From positions 186,001 through 250,000 of the forward strand of contig NZ_AQYJ01000024.1 in the NCBI RefSeq assembly GCF_000380565.1: a stretch of DNA of 64,000 nt, in the 5' to 3' direction. Source of the DNA: Microbulbifer variabilis ATCC 700307 (GTDB lineage Bacteria; Pseudomonadota; Gammaproteobacteria; Pseudomonadales; Cellvibrionaceae). How positions within the stretch are numbered: position 1 is the first letter of the stretch; every line of letters begins with the position of its first letter. The position numbers were made by a program, and so were the translations under genes. The notes below the pieces were generated by a model. The model saw nothing but the letters and a program-made list of their open reading frames with translations. It ran no database searches and was not told the origin of the DNA. This document shows, one piece after another, positions 48,086 to 57,414 of this stretch.

Positions 48086-48166
48086 GTTACCAGTTGTTTT
48101 TCCTCTGATACCTGGCAATGAATGCAACGGTGTTCATTGTCTTCGTGCGCTCAGGGGAGGGTGGTA

Positions 48167-51100
48167 ATGGTTGTGATTCGCTGGCTCGCCCGCAAGTTTT
48201 GGCTGCTATCGGTTAGCCTGGTTATTGCCCTGGCGATCCTGGTTCAGACCGGCCGCTTGTTGTCCCCTCAGGTCGAAGAGTACAGACCGCAGATCAGCAG
48301 CTGGCTGTCAGAGCAGCTAGGGGTAACGGTGCAAATGGACCGGATTTCCCTGCGCTGGGAAGCCCTGGAGGTAGCACTGCAGCTAGATGGTTTACGCTTG
48401 GGGGAAAATGGTGAGCTGCGAATGGGGCACGGCCTTTTCCAGCTGGACTTGCTCGCCAGCCTTTGGAATCGCGAATTGGTGTGGAAAGATCTTCAAATGC
48501 ACACTTTCGCCGCCGGCCTCAGCCGGAATGCACAGGGAGAGTGGCGCCTGGATGGCTTTCCTGATATTTCCCTGAAGCCTGATGGTAGGGTGGTTGCCGA
48601 CCCCAAGGCAGCGGATCCTGCGCGATTGTTCCAGCTCAGCCCCAAGATCCAAATTCAGGATGCTGCAATCACGGTTCGGCTCCCCGATGACCAGCTGGCC
48701 GAGATTAACCTGCCGCAGATACTACTTGAAAACCAGGGTGATTTTCACCGCCTCGTAGCCCGTGCGTTTATTTCCCGTGAGGGAGAGATTGAGGATACGC
48801 ATTCTGAAACCTTGCGATTAGTTCTTGAGGGGCGCGGTAACCCTCGGGATAAAAAGCGCTTCTCCCTGCGTGGTTATATGCAGCTCAATGAGCTGTTACT
48901 GGATGAAGATATCGTTACCCTTCTGCATGAACTGACTCCACTGCCGGATCGCTTTCACTGGCATGGGCGCAAATGGGCAGATGGTCGCTTGTGGCTTCAC
49001 AGCGATGCCAAAAATGGCTATCGCCTGGTGGGGCAATTAGACCTCGCCCAAGTCGAGAAGCTGGACAGCGTACTAGATGACAGTGCAGAAGCCACTATCG
49101 CAAATGACCATGTTATGAAACCGCTGCGGGCTTTCTCCGGCGATCTATCTGGACATTGGCTGCCCGGTGAACGTTGGCGCCTGGCTTTACAGGACATCCA
49201 GATCGATTGGCAGGATCTGCAGATGCCGCCACTCAATTTGCAGGTCAGCAGTGATCAGCAGGGATTATCTATGAGTGCCGATGTTGTCGATCTGGCGGGC
49301 TGGAGCGATATTCTCAAAAACCTGGATGTGCTCGAAGGGGCTGCTGATGATTGGTTGCGAGCCTTGGAGCCTGGAGGTGAGTTGCGCCGGGTCCAGCTGT
49401 TGCGCAGCCCGGAGGGGGCGGTCAGTTTGCAGGCCAACCTGAAGGGTGTACAAGCCAAGGCATTCCGGGGGGCTCCTGCGATTACCAATTTGACTGGTTA
49501 CCTTGAGCTTGAGGGTGCAAATGGCAGGGTAGAGCTAGATGGCTCAGCTTTTACCGCACACTTCCCAAATTTATATCGAAATACTTTTTCATTTGACCAG
49601 GCCAGTGGCACTGTGGCTTGGAACCTGGACAGGGATGCAAACGAGATCAGCATATTGTCTGGTCCTCTACGGCTTGATGGTGCTTTAGGGGAAGTTAATG
49701 GCCAGTTTATGTTATCCCTGCCTGTCAAAGCTCAGAGCCGACCGACAGATCTAGTGTTGGCTCTATCTTTACATGATGCTGCCGTTACTACCCAGGAACA
49801 GTTGGTACCAACGACTGTTAGTAAGGATCTACGCGACTGGCTCAATAAAGGACTGGGTGCAAGAAATTCCGGGCGAGTGGAGAGTGCTGCATTTATCTAT
49901 CGAGGCAGTAGTTATCGAGCAGATGGAAAAGAGGAGTCACTGCAGGCTCTTGGGGCTCATCGTAATCGCCAAACTATACAGTTAGCAGCGGATTTTACCG
50001 AGGCTAGCTTGAAGTATGCTGAGGAATGGCCTTCAGCTAAAAATGTCGATGGGCGCTTGTTACTGAATGATGGAGCTGTTTCTGTTGGTGCGGTAAAGGC
50101 CAAACTTTGGAACATTGATGCCAGCGATATTTTCGTTGCAGTTGCCCCCCTTGCCGGGAAGGGATCGCGCTTGGATGTGCAGGCCCAGCTTTCCGGTCCT
50201 GCAGCTGATGGCCTCCGGCTTCTCAGGGAGTCCCCTCTGCGTCAGCAGTTGGGTAGTGGGTTTGATGATTGGCATTTGGCGGGAAATATTGCCGGCCAGC
50301 TCAATTTGACTCAAGCCTTGGGGGGAGCTGACCTGAATAGCAGCCAGCATGTAGATTTGCAGTTAAGTGATGGAGAGCTTGAGCTTAAGAACCTTCGTCT
50401 GCAGACACAGGAGCTGTCTGGGGATGTGATTTATGATAGCGAGAGAGGGCTTGCAGGTACACGGGTCAGCGGCACACTTTGGGGCAGACCTGTCAGCGCA
50501 CATATCCGTCACTTTGGTAAGGGAGCTTCCAGGGACACACAGGTTGTAGTGGATGGTAATGCCGACATTGAGTCAATTTTTACCTGGAGCCAGCGACCCG
50601 AGCTGAAATGGCTGGATGGCGATATGGACTACCAAGCCCTGATCACTATACCTGCCAAAGCAAAGGAAGCCCCCTATGCAGCAGTTTTTGAGCTTACCTC
50701 CAACCTGGCGGGTATCAATGTCAACTTACCTGAACCTTTAGGTAAACCCGCTGAAGTAAAGACCAATTTTGTTCTGCGGGCGCCGATTGGTGACCAGGGC
50801 AGTTTATTCCACCTGAACTACGGTGAACACCTCCAGGGGCAGTTCTGGCTGGTACAAGGGGAACTTGATCGTGCCTCTATCGCCCTGAATGCCGAAGCTA
50901 AGCTCCCCGCCGAGCGTGGGTTGTCCATCACCGGTGATATTTCCAATATCGACCTACCCCGCTGGGAGAAGTTACTGAGTGTATATCGTGAAGCCCCCCC
51001 CTCTGCCGGAGATGGTGTTCTAAAACCTGGAGTTGAGGTTCTGGAGGAGCAGGCGGCGAGTGTATTCGACTCTGGCAAACCGGTTACCACCATAAATCTC

Positions 51101-52399
51101 GATGATCAAATAGCAGCTTCCGCCGAAGTTTTACCAGTGAGTCTGGATCTCAGTACCGACCGCTTGCAGTTGGGGGCTGTTGATATTGAGCATATTCATG
51201 TTACTGGCAATGGTGTGGGGGCTGATTGGAAGCTGGATTTCGATAGTGAGATGGCTGCAGGCGAATTGAAAGGCACTTTGGGTGGAGAGACACCTCTGAA
51301 GTTGCAATTGGCCCATTTACGCTTGCCTGCCCTTGAGAAAAAGAGTGAGCTTCAGCAGGACCCCTTCTCTCTGGAACCCTTCGCTGAGGAGGCCCCTGAT
51401 CCATGGGCAGATTTCGATTTCCAGGTCTTGCCGGCTATTGATTTTAGCACTGAGAGCTTGCAGCTTGGTGATGAGGAGCTGGGGCGCTGGTCCTTTAATG
51501 TACGCCCCTCCAAAGAGCGTTTGGTTGTCAGTGATATTCGCGGTAGTGTGCGTGGTTTCCGTATTGAAGGGCGCGGCAAAGGTGGGGAAACTCTTGGTGC
51601 GCAGTTGATGTGGATGCGCGATGCCGAGGGGAAGAGTTCTTCCCAGTTTATTGGTCGCGTGGCGGCCGATGATCTCGCTGATATCCAGCGTTCAATGGGA
51701 CATGAGCCTCTTATTGAGAGCAAGTCCGCCAGCTTTGATACCGCCTTGCGCTGGGACGGATCTCCAGCCCTGGTCAAAGGCAGTTTGCTCTCTGGGGAGC
51801 TTAAGATTGATATCCGGGATGGGCGTTTCCTTCGCTCTACAGGTACGGCTGGCTCTACGGTGTTGCGCCTGTTATCTCTTTTTAATTTCGATACCTGGGC
51901 GCGTCGTTTGCGCTTGGATTTCTCTGATCTTTACAAGAGCGGTATGGCCTTTGATCGGGTTCGCGGGGAAGTGGTTTTTGAAGGGGATGGACAGCTGTTG
52001 ATTGCGGTGCCTATTCAAGTGGAAGGGCCAACCAGTGAGCTGCAGATGGCTGGCAGGGTGAATCTGTTGCGCGAGGACCTAGATCTTACCCTAGTGGCAA
52101 CTTTACCGGTAAGTAATAACCTTGCTCTGGTCGCTGCACTGGCAGGAGGACTTCCGGCTGCTGCAGGGGTATATCTAATTAGTAAGGCTTTCAAAAAGCA
52201 GGTGAAAAAAGTGGCCAGTGTTAGCTATCGTATCAGTGGCGACTGGGCAGATCCACAAATGCGTTTTGAAAGGCTGTTTGATGGCGGTGGTGCCGAGCGC
52301 CAGGGGGCTGCCTCATTAAAAGATAAAGCTGAGGCTGTGGAGGAGGTGGGCTCGGGGGGGCCATCTACGCTGCCAATAAGTACTGGTGCAGGAAGCTAG
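48167..52399 (+). CDS. yhdP: YhdP-family AsmA-like envelope protein
   Basis: The start is placed at ATG 48167 (MVVIRWLARKFW) with aggggaggg upstream; an upstream frame from 48122 lacks support. The 1410-residue protein has one N-terminal membrane anchor (FWLLSVSLVIALAILVQTG). A very long beta-rich periplasmic part of the AsmA/TamB-like bridge type follows. The conserved C-terminal segment is GRFLRSTGTAGSTVLRLLSL, then FNFDTWARRLRLDFSDLY. YhdP is one of the proteins that carry phospholipids from the inner to the outer membrane. It follows rng, as is usual. Confidence 0.93.
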   Translation: MVVIRWLARKFWLLSVSLVIALAILVQTGRLLSPQVEEYRPQISSWLSEQLGVTVQMDRISLRWEALEVALQLDGLRLGENGELRMGHGLFQLDLLASLWNRELVWKDLQMHTFAAGLSRNAQGEWRLDGFPDISLKPDGRVVADPKAADPARLFQLSPKIQIQDAAITVRLPDDQLAEINLPQILLENQGDFHRLVARAFISREGEIEDTHSETLRLVLEGRGNPRDKKRFSLRGYMQLNELLLDEDIVTLLHELTPLPDRFHWHGRKWADGRLWLHSDAKNGYRLVGQLDLAQVEKLDSVLDDSAEATIANDHVMKPLRAFSGDLSGHWLPGERWRLALQDIQIDWQDLQMPPLNLQVSSDQQGLSMSADVVDLAGWSDILKNLDVLEGAADDWLRALEPGGELRRVQLLRSPEGAVSLQANLKGVQAKAFRGAPAITNLTGYLELEGANGRVELDGSAFTAHFPNLYRNTFSFDQASGTVAWNLDRDANEISILSGPLRLDGALGEVNGQFMLSLPVKAQSRPTDLVLALSLHDAAVTTQEQLVPTTVSKDLRDWLNKGLGARNSGRVESAAFIYRGSSYRADGKEESLQALGAHRNRQTIQLAADFTEASLKYAEEWPSAKNVDGRLLLNDGAVSVGAVKAKLWNIDASDIFVAVAPLAGKGSRLDVQAQLSGPAADGLRLLRESPLRQQLGSGFDDWHLAGNIAGQLNLTQALGGADLNSSQHVDLQLSDGELELKNLRLQTQELSGDVIYDSERGLAGTRVSGTLWGRPVSAHIRHFGKGASRDTQVVVDGNADIESIFTWSQRPELKWLDGDMDYQALITIPAKAKEAPYAAVFELTSNLAGINVNLPEPLGKPAEVKTNFVLRAPIGDQGSLFHLNYGEHLQGQFWLVQGELDRASIALNAEAKLPAERGLSITGDISNIDLPRWEKLLSVYREAPPSAGDGVLKPGVEVLEEQAASVFDSGKPVTTINLDDQIAASAEVLPVSLDLSTDRLQLGAVDIEHIHVTGNGVGADWKLDFDSEMAAGELKGTLGGETPLKLQLAHLRLPALEKKSELQQDPFSLEPFAEEAPDPWADFDFQVLPAIDFSTESLQLGDEELGRWSFNVRPSKERLVVSDIRGSVRGFRIEGRGKGGETLGAQLMWMRDAEGKSSSQFIGRVAADDLADIQRSMGHEPLIESKSASFDTALRWDGSPALVKGSLLSGELKIDIRDGRFLRSTGTAGSTVLRLLSLFNFDTWARRLRLDFSDLYKSGMAFDRVRGEVVFEGDGQLLIAVPIQVEGPTSELQMAGRVNLLREDLDLTLVATLPVSNNLALVAALAGGLPAAAGVYLISKAFKKQVKKVASVSYRISGDWADPQMRFERLFDGGGAERQGAASLKDKAEAVEEVGSGGPSTLPISTGAGS

Positions 52400-52485
52400 C
52401 TGTTACGATTTTTCTGAACTGCATCCACTTCAAGGCGCTCTAATCTTAGGATAACGGCAACGCGCTAGAGAATGGAGTTTTGCAA

Positions 52486-53019
52486 ATGACGAAATCTCAA
52501 ATACTCGGCCCCCTGTTGGTGGTAGCCGTGGCATTATCGGCATGCTCCGAGGCCGATGACCAGCGTATCCAGACGATGACCGTAGGAGAGGCCAAGGAGA
52601 GGATCTCCGAAGGTAAGGGGCTGGAACAGATTCCCAAATCGGTGTGGAAACAGATTCTGCCTGAGGATCGTTACAAGGTCCTGTGGAAAAAGGATACTGA
52701 GCGAGCCTTTACTGGTAAGTTACTCTACAACGAGGAAGAGGGGACTTATGTAACAGCTGGTTGCCGCCTGCCGGTGTTCAGCTCAAAGCACAAATATAAG
52801 TCAGGTACCGGCTGGCCCAGTTTCTGGGATGTGGCATATCCGCAAAATATAGTCTTAAAAGACGATTTTAGTTGGGGCCTGCGCCGTACAGAAGTGCTGT
52901 CAAAATGTGGGGAGCACTTGGGACATGTATTTAAGGATGGTCCGGCACCGACACAACTGCGTTATTGCCTGAACTCCCTTGCCTTAGATTTTGAGCCAGC
53001 GACTGTAAACAAGCAATAA
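52486..53019 (+). CDS. msrB: Lipoprotein methionine-R-sulfoxide reductase (MsrB)
   Basis: The start is ATG 52486 with ggag nine bases ahead. The 177-residue product has a lipoprotein signal (LLVVAVALSAC; lipobox LSAC), so it is probably anchored in the envelope. The MsrB domain shows SGTGWPSFWDVAYP, RRTEV, HLGHVFKDGPAP and the catalytic cysteine in RYCLNSLAL. The two CxxC zinc pairs of the common form are missing: only single cysteines (AGCRLPVF, SKCGEHLG) remain, so it is a zinc-free type. The cysteine before EHLGHVF might act as the resolving one. It repairs oxidised methionine in envelope proteins. Its place after yhdP is where tldD often lies. Confidence 0.9.
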   Translation: MTKSQILGPLLVVAVALSACSEADDQRIQTMTVGEAKERISEGKGLEQIPKSVWKQILPEDRYKVLWKKDTERAFTGKLLYNEEEGTYVTAGCRLPVFSSKHKYKSGTGWPSFWDVAYPQNIVLKDDFSWGLRRTEVLSKCGEHLGHVFKDGPAPTQLRYCLNSLALDFEPATVNKQ

Positions 53020-53119
53020 TTAGCGATTGTTGCTAAAGGTCTTTCTGGGATGGTGGCTTGGTAAGCTGGGAGGGACTCGGGGCGGGAGAAATACCACCCC
53101 GGGCAGCTACTCTGGGGTA

Positions 53120-53632
53120 TCAGGTATCCTGCATAAAAAAGTCGCGTAAGTAGCGGAACAATTTACGCTGATTTGTGGGGGGCTTATTGTTTTTAACCTC
53201 TCTTTGGGAGTCCCTTACCAACTGACGCAACTGTTGGTGATCCACTTGCGGATACTGATCAAAAAAAGAACCTTGGGCACTGTTCCCACCTTCAAGCAGG
53301 CGCTTGCGCCAATCCTCTGCCATTTTATCGAAGTGCAGGTGACGTTGGTCCCGCTCTTTGAATTTCAGCAAAACTGCCTCAATAGCTTCATGATCGCTAC
53401 TGCGCATAAGTTTGCCGATAAATTGCATCTGGCGGCGGCGGGCCTCGTTAGATTTGATTCGTGCCATGGTATCTATGGCATCGCGCAGATCTTCATCCAG
53501 TGGTACTTCAGCAAGTTGGGCCTTAGATAGCTCAGTCAGTTGTTTGCCCAACTCCTGTAATTGGTGCATTTCCTGTTTGACCTGAGTTTTACTCTTTGGC
53601 AGGTCATCCTCATAATCATCGTTTTCGTACAT
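53120..53632 (-). CDS. darP: Ribosome-associated protein DarP (YjgA family)
   Basis: The 170-residue, highly charged protein matches the YjgA/DUF615 family: EDDLPKSKTQVKQEMHQLQELG, then LRDAIDTMARIKSNEARRRQ, QFIGKLMRSSDHEAI and the C-terminal FRYLRDFFMQD. DarP binds late 50S assembly intermediates. It lies beside the yhdP and mgtE block in many genomes. It is convergent with msrB. Confidence 0.93.
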   Translation of the reverse strand: MYENDDYEDDLPKSKTQVKQEMHQLQELGKQLTELSKAQLAEVPLDEDLRDAIDTMARIKSNEARRRQMQFIGKLMRSSDHEAIEAVLLKFKERDQRHLHFDKMAEDWRKRLLEGGNSAQGSFFDQYPQVDHQQLRQLVRDSQREVKNNKPPTNQRKLFRYLRDFFMQDT

Positions 53633-53711
53633 CTCAAATTCCGCACGTTAACCGGGGCTTTCCCGATTTTGCTCTAACCAGAGGCATTGTGCCACTGGGA
53701 TATTTCACGTC

Positions 53712-55079
53712 TCAGCCAAAATACCAGGTGGCAAGGCCGAGGAAAGACATAAACCCTACAACATCGGTGATGGTAGTCAGGGCTACGCCACCTGCCAGCG
53801 CTGGGTCAATACGCATAGCTCGCAAGGCTACAGGTAATATTGCGCCCGCCGATGCGGCGGTAAGCAGGTTAATTACCATAGCTGCGACAATGATAATGGC
53901 GATAGTGATATCGCTAAACCAGAGTGCGGCAATAACCCCCATAACCAGTGACCAGAGTAAGGCATTCAGGGCAGCTGAGCCCAGCTCGCGGGAGAGTAGC
54001 CAGTTCAGGTTACTTTTACCAATCTGTCCGAGTGCCATGCCCCGGATGACTACTGTGAGAGTTTGGCTGCCAGCAACGCCCCCCATACTGGCAACGATCG
54101 GCATTAACACTGCAAGTGCCACCACTTTTTCCAAGGTATTTTGGAATAAGCTGATAACCCAGGATGCGAGCAGGGCAGTTAGGAGGTTTATGCCCAGCCA
54201 CAAAGCTCTCCTTCGAGCCGTACGCCTTACCGGGGCAAAGGTGTCCTCTTCTTCATCAAGGCCGGCCAGACTCATCAGTGAGTGATCGGCATCTTCGCGA
54301 ATTACATCCACAATATCGTCAATTGTGATGCGGCCCAACAGGCGGTTATCCTCATCGACCACTGGCGCGGTGATCCAGTCGTACTTCTCAAATAGTCGGG
54401 CAACTTCGGTGTCGCGCATATCTGCAGGGATAGGTTCTACGTCGGTATTTACAACCTCGCGAACTGTTACTGATGGATCTGTAGTCAGTAGCTTTGATAG
54501 TGGCAGTAACCCTATGTACTGTCCCTTACGATTTACTACGAATAAGCTGTCTGTGGATTCTGGCAGTTGCTCGTGGCGACGCAGGTAACGAAGAACCACA
54601 TCTAGGCTAAGGTTAGGGCGCACAGAGATGGTATTGGTATCCATCAGGCCGCCGGCGGTGTTCTCATCGTAGGCAAGAACACTTTCCACTCGCAGTCGGT
54701 CGGTCTCGCTCATAGAGGAGAGAACTTCCGAGACAACACGCTCGGGAAGTTGCTGGAGGATATCAGCGATATCATCCGCATCCAGCCCCTCCATAATCTC
54801 CACCATCTCCTCGGTATCCATGGTGTCGAGGATCTGGCTGCGCACCTCATCTGTCAGCTCTTGGAGTACCTCACCTTCTACATCTCGCTCAATTAAATTC
54901 CATAGTACCTGGCGAATGCGGGGAGGGGAGCTTTCTAGTAACTGGGCTATGCTCTGGGGGGTCAGGGTTTTGAGCATGCGCCGGACTTCCTGCCCAGTGC
55001 CGCTATCGAGCGCGGCAAATAGCTCGCTGAGCTGATTTTGGGCGCGGAATTTAATTTCGGCTTGAGGTGGGCTGGACAC
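53712..55079 (-). CDS. mgtE: Magnesium transporter MgtE
   Basis: The 455-residue protein has the MgtE layout: an N-terminal helical domain (about residues 30-135, with MEGLDADDIADILQQLPERV), two CBS domains (about 140-260, with FEKYDWITAPVVDEDNRLLG), and a membrane domain of five segments. The selectivity region PIVASMGGVAGSQTLTVVIRG is present. It is a Mg2+ channel gated by cytoplasmic Mg2+ through the CBS domains. It precedes the nitrogen-PTS genes here. Confidence 0.95.
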   Translation of the reverse strand: MSSPPQAEIKFRAQNQLSELFAALDSGTGQEVRRMLKTLTPQSIAQLLESSPPRIRQVLWNLIERDVEGEVLQELTDEVRSQILDTMDTEEMVEIMEGLDADDIADILQQLPERVVSEVLSSMSETDRLRVESVLAYDENTAGGLMDTNTISVRPNLSLDVVLRYLRRHEQLPESTDSLFVVNRKGQYIGLLPLSKLLTTDPSVTVREVVNTDVEPIPADMRDTEVARLFEKYDWITAPVVDEDNRLLGRITIDDIVDVIREDADHSLMSLAGLDEEEDTFAPVRRTARRRALWLGINLLTALLASWVISLFQNTLEKVVALAVLMPIVASMGGVAGSQTLTVVIRGMALGQIGKSNLNWLLSRELGSAALNALLWSLVMGVIAALWFSDITIAIIIVAAMVINLLTAASAGAILPVALRAMRIDPALAGGVALTTITDVVGFMSFLGLATWYFG

Positions 55080-55186
55080 GACTAATCCTTACTACTTAGC
55101 GGTGATTGCGGGCTGAGGTCGCTTGGGATAAGTGGCGATTTTATGCCCATGGCGGGACTCTATCTAGAGGGGGCTATTTTTGCAAA

Positions 55187-55456
55187 CTACTCGGCTTCGC
55201 CAAAGCGTTCTGATACCAAATCACTAATAGCGCTCACTGCATCGTCTTCGTCACGGCCTTCAATCTCCAATTCAAGTTCCGTTCCCTTACCAGCGGCTAG
55301 CAGCATAAGCGCCATTACACTCTTTCCGTCGACTGATTTGCCCTGGCAGTGTACTTTGACATCTGCAGAGAATCGCGCAGAGGTCTGGGCGAACTTACTG
55401 GCTGCGCGGGCGTGTAGACCGAGCTTGTTGATAATGGTGAGGCGCTGTTTTTGCAT
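55187..55456 (-). CDS. ptsO: Nitrogen-PTS phosphocarrier NPr
   Basis: The 89-residue HPr-like protein has the active-site histidine in NKLGLHARAASKFAQ and the serine region GKSVMALMLLAAGKG. Context (rapZ, ptsN, rpoN) marks it as NPr of the nitrogen-related PTS rather than sugar HPr. It passes phosphate from EI-Ntr to PtsN. It lies 24 bases after rapZ on the same strand. Confidence 0.96.
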   Translation of the reverse strand: MQKQRLTIINKLGLHARAASKFAQTSARFSADVKVHCQGKSVDGKSVMALMLLAAGKGTELELEIEGRDEDDAVSAISDLVSERFGEAE

Positions 55457-55480
55457 AAGTGCGTCTAAGTTAATTGGATG

Positions 55481-56338
55481 TTACTTCTGCTCACGATGCC
55501 GGATCTGAACGTTATTAAACTGTTTTGAAAAAATCTTGGCCAACTGCTCCACCATATATACAGAGCGGTGGCGACCGCCAGTGCATCCAATGGAGATGCA
55601 GGTATAACTGCGATTGCTTTTTTGGTAGGAGGGCAACCAGTTATTCAGGAAGCTGGTGATATCCGCCTGCATTTTACCGGTTTCAGGGTGGCCTTGTAGG
55701 TATTCGGCAACCTCGGGGTCCAGGCCGGTTTTCTGTCTCAGGCTTGTCTCCCAGTAAGGGTTTGGCAGGCAGCGTAAGTCAAATATCAGATCCGCATCTA
55801 CGGGAACCCCGTATTTAAAGCCAAAGGATTGGAAAAGGATTGCCATGCTCTCTGACTTTTCACCTACTACCCGGTTTTTCACGAGTCCACGTAGCTCGTG
55901 CAAACTGAGATTGCTGGTGTCTATCACCATGTCCGCCATCGCAGAGATCGGTGTGAGTAGTTCCTTTTCCTGGTTGAGTGCTTCTAGTAGGTGGGTGCAG
56001 TCATTGCTAAGAGGGTGTTTCCGCCGGGTTTCACTGAAGCGCTGAACTAACACTGGTTCACGGGCGTCGAGGAAAATAACATCGCACTTTACGCCGTTTG
56101 CACGCAGGGATTCAATTACCCGTGGGGCCTGTTTGATATCCTGCCAAAGATTTCGGGCGTCGACGCCAAGAGCCAGCTGAGTATCCCCTTCTGCCGGTTG
56201 CTCGTGAACCCTTTTGACCAGTTCTGGTAGCAGGCTGGTCGGTAGGTTGTCAATACAGTTAAACCCTTCGTCCTCTAATAACTGAAGGGCAGAGCTTTTT
56301 CCGGAACCAGAACGGCCGCTGATAATAACCAAGCGCAT
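55481..56338 (-). CDS. rapZ: RNase adapter RapZ
   Basis: The 285-residue protein has an N-terminal P-loop (ISGRSGSGKSSALQLLEDEG), the segment EGFNCIDNLPTSLLPEL, and a C-terminal domain with IGCTGGRHRSVYMVEQLA. In E. coli it binds GlmZ/GlmY RNAs and adapts RNase E to adjust glucosamine-6-phosphate synthesis. It is in its regular place between ptsN and ptsO. Confidence 0.97.
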   Translation of the reverse strand: MRLVIISGRSGSGKSSALQLLEDEGFNCIDNLPTSLLPELVKRVHEQPAEGDTQLALGVDARNLWQDIKQAPRVIESLRANGVKCDVIFLDAREPVLVQRFSETRRKHPLSNDCTHLLEALNQEKELLTPISAMADMVIDTSNLSLHELRGLVKNRVVGEKSESMAILFQSFGFKYGVPVDADLIFDLRCLPNPYWETSLRQKTGLDPEVAEYLQGHPETGKMQADITSFLNNWLPSYQKSNRSYTCISIGCTGGRHRSVYMVEQLAKIFSKQFNNVQIRHREQK

Positions 56339-56471
56339 GGGTGTCCCCTTTCTAAGGTCTGTGTATCACTGATTTTTAAAATAACTGCATTGTGATTGAT
56401 AGTGACAGAGTGGTTGTCATCAACATTAGCATTTAACTTCAGTTTACCCATGGGCTGGTTCACTACCTGGA

Positions 56472-56933
56472 TCACGCGGCTGCAGCGCTATCTATGGCAA
56501 GTGCGTAGAGTTCGTCGCTGGTCTTGGCCTGGCGTAACTTATCTCTTACTACGCTATTGGAAAATAGCGCTGCTATCTCGGCCAGAGTTTCTAAATGCTG
56601 CTGTTCCGCATCCTCGGGGACTAGTAGAACAAATAACAAATCAACAGGCTGGCGATCGATGGCGTCAAAATCAATTGCAGGCTCAATGGTACAGAGAACG
56701 CCAATTGGTTCTTCACAACCAGGCAGACGGCAGTGGGGGATCGCAACCCCCTCCCCAATTCCAGTTGATCCCAAGCGTTCTCGGGCAATCAATTGGTTGA
56801 AGATGGTATCGGAGTCATGTTGCGGGTATTGTTCGGCAATAGCCTGGGCAATATTGAGCAATAATTTTTTTTTGCTACTCCCCGCCAGATGGCAAAGGCT
56901 CAGGCGGGGAGAGAGTAAAGCTTCCAGTGTCAT
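56472..56933 (-). CDS. ptsN: Nitrogen-PTS enzyme IIA (PtsN)
   Basis: The 153-residue protein has the EIIA-Ntr active histidine in GEGVAIPHCRLPG and the segment IDFDAIDRQPVDLLFVLLVP. It regulates potassium uptake and other targets by its phosphorylation state. It starts 3 bases after hpf ends, so it is cotranscribed with hpf and probably with rpoN. A ~130-base gap separates it from rapZ. Confidence 0.96.
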   Translation of the reverse strand: MTLEALLSPRLSLCHLAGSSKKKLLLNIAQAIAEQYPQHDSDTIFNQLIARERLGSTGIGEGVAIPHCRLPGCEEPIGVLCTIEPAIDFDAIDRQPVDLLFVLLVPEDAEQQHLETLAEIAALFSNSVVRDKLRQAKTSDELYALAIDSAAAA

Positions 56934-56936
56934 AGT

Positions 56937-57227
56937 TCAGCGGTGGTTCTGCAACTTCTCTTTGTGCTTCTTCAGTTGGCGGTCCAGCTTATCAGTCAGA
57001 GCGTCAATGGCCGCGTACATATCCTTGTCTTCCGAGCCGGCACAGAGGTCGTGACCATTTATATGTACTCTGGCCTCTGCTTTTTGGATCAATTTTTCGA
57101 CGGATAGGATAACCTGAGCGTTAGTAATATTGTCGTAATGCCGAGAGAGCTTCTCCAGCTTGCTTTCGCAGTAGCTGCGCATTGGTGAGGTAACATCGAC
57201 GTGGTGACCACTAATGTTGATCTGCAT
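56937..57227 (-). CDS. hpf: Ribosome hibernation-promoting factor (short HPF)
   Basis: The 96-residue protein has the HPF/YfiA pattern: MQINISGHHVDVTSPMRSYC, then KLEKLSRHYDNI, AEARVHINGHDLCAGSE and DMYAAIDALTDKLDRQLKKHK. The short form helps to pair 70S ribosomes in stationary phase. It lies between rpoN and ptsN, as in Pseudomonas and Enterobacteria. Confidence 0.97.
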   Translation of the reverse strand: MQINISGHHVDVTSPMRSYCESKLEKLSRHYDNITNAQVILSVEKLIQKAEARVHINGHDLCAGSEDKDMYAAIDALTDKLDRQLKKHKEKLQNHR

Positions 57228-57414
57228 GGATTTCTCCTAATCGGGTGCATCACATACCGGCACGTCTCCCTTTCGGGTCGCAACCCTACTAGGAAGTGGC
57301 CCAGAATGGAAGGATACACTCAAAGTTTGGAGTTTGGTTGCAGAGGGGTGAAGTGTGGTGCCAACGAGTTTGTGACCCAGGTTCTTAAGTTGGTCTAAAA
57401 ATCATATTTGTGGA

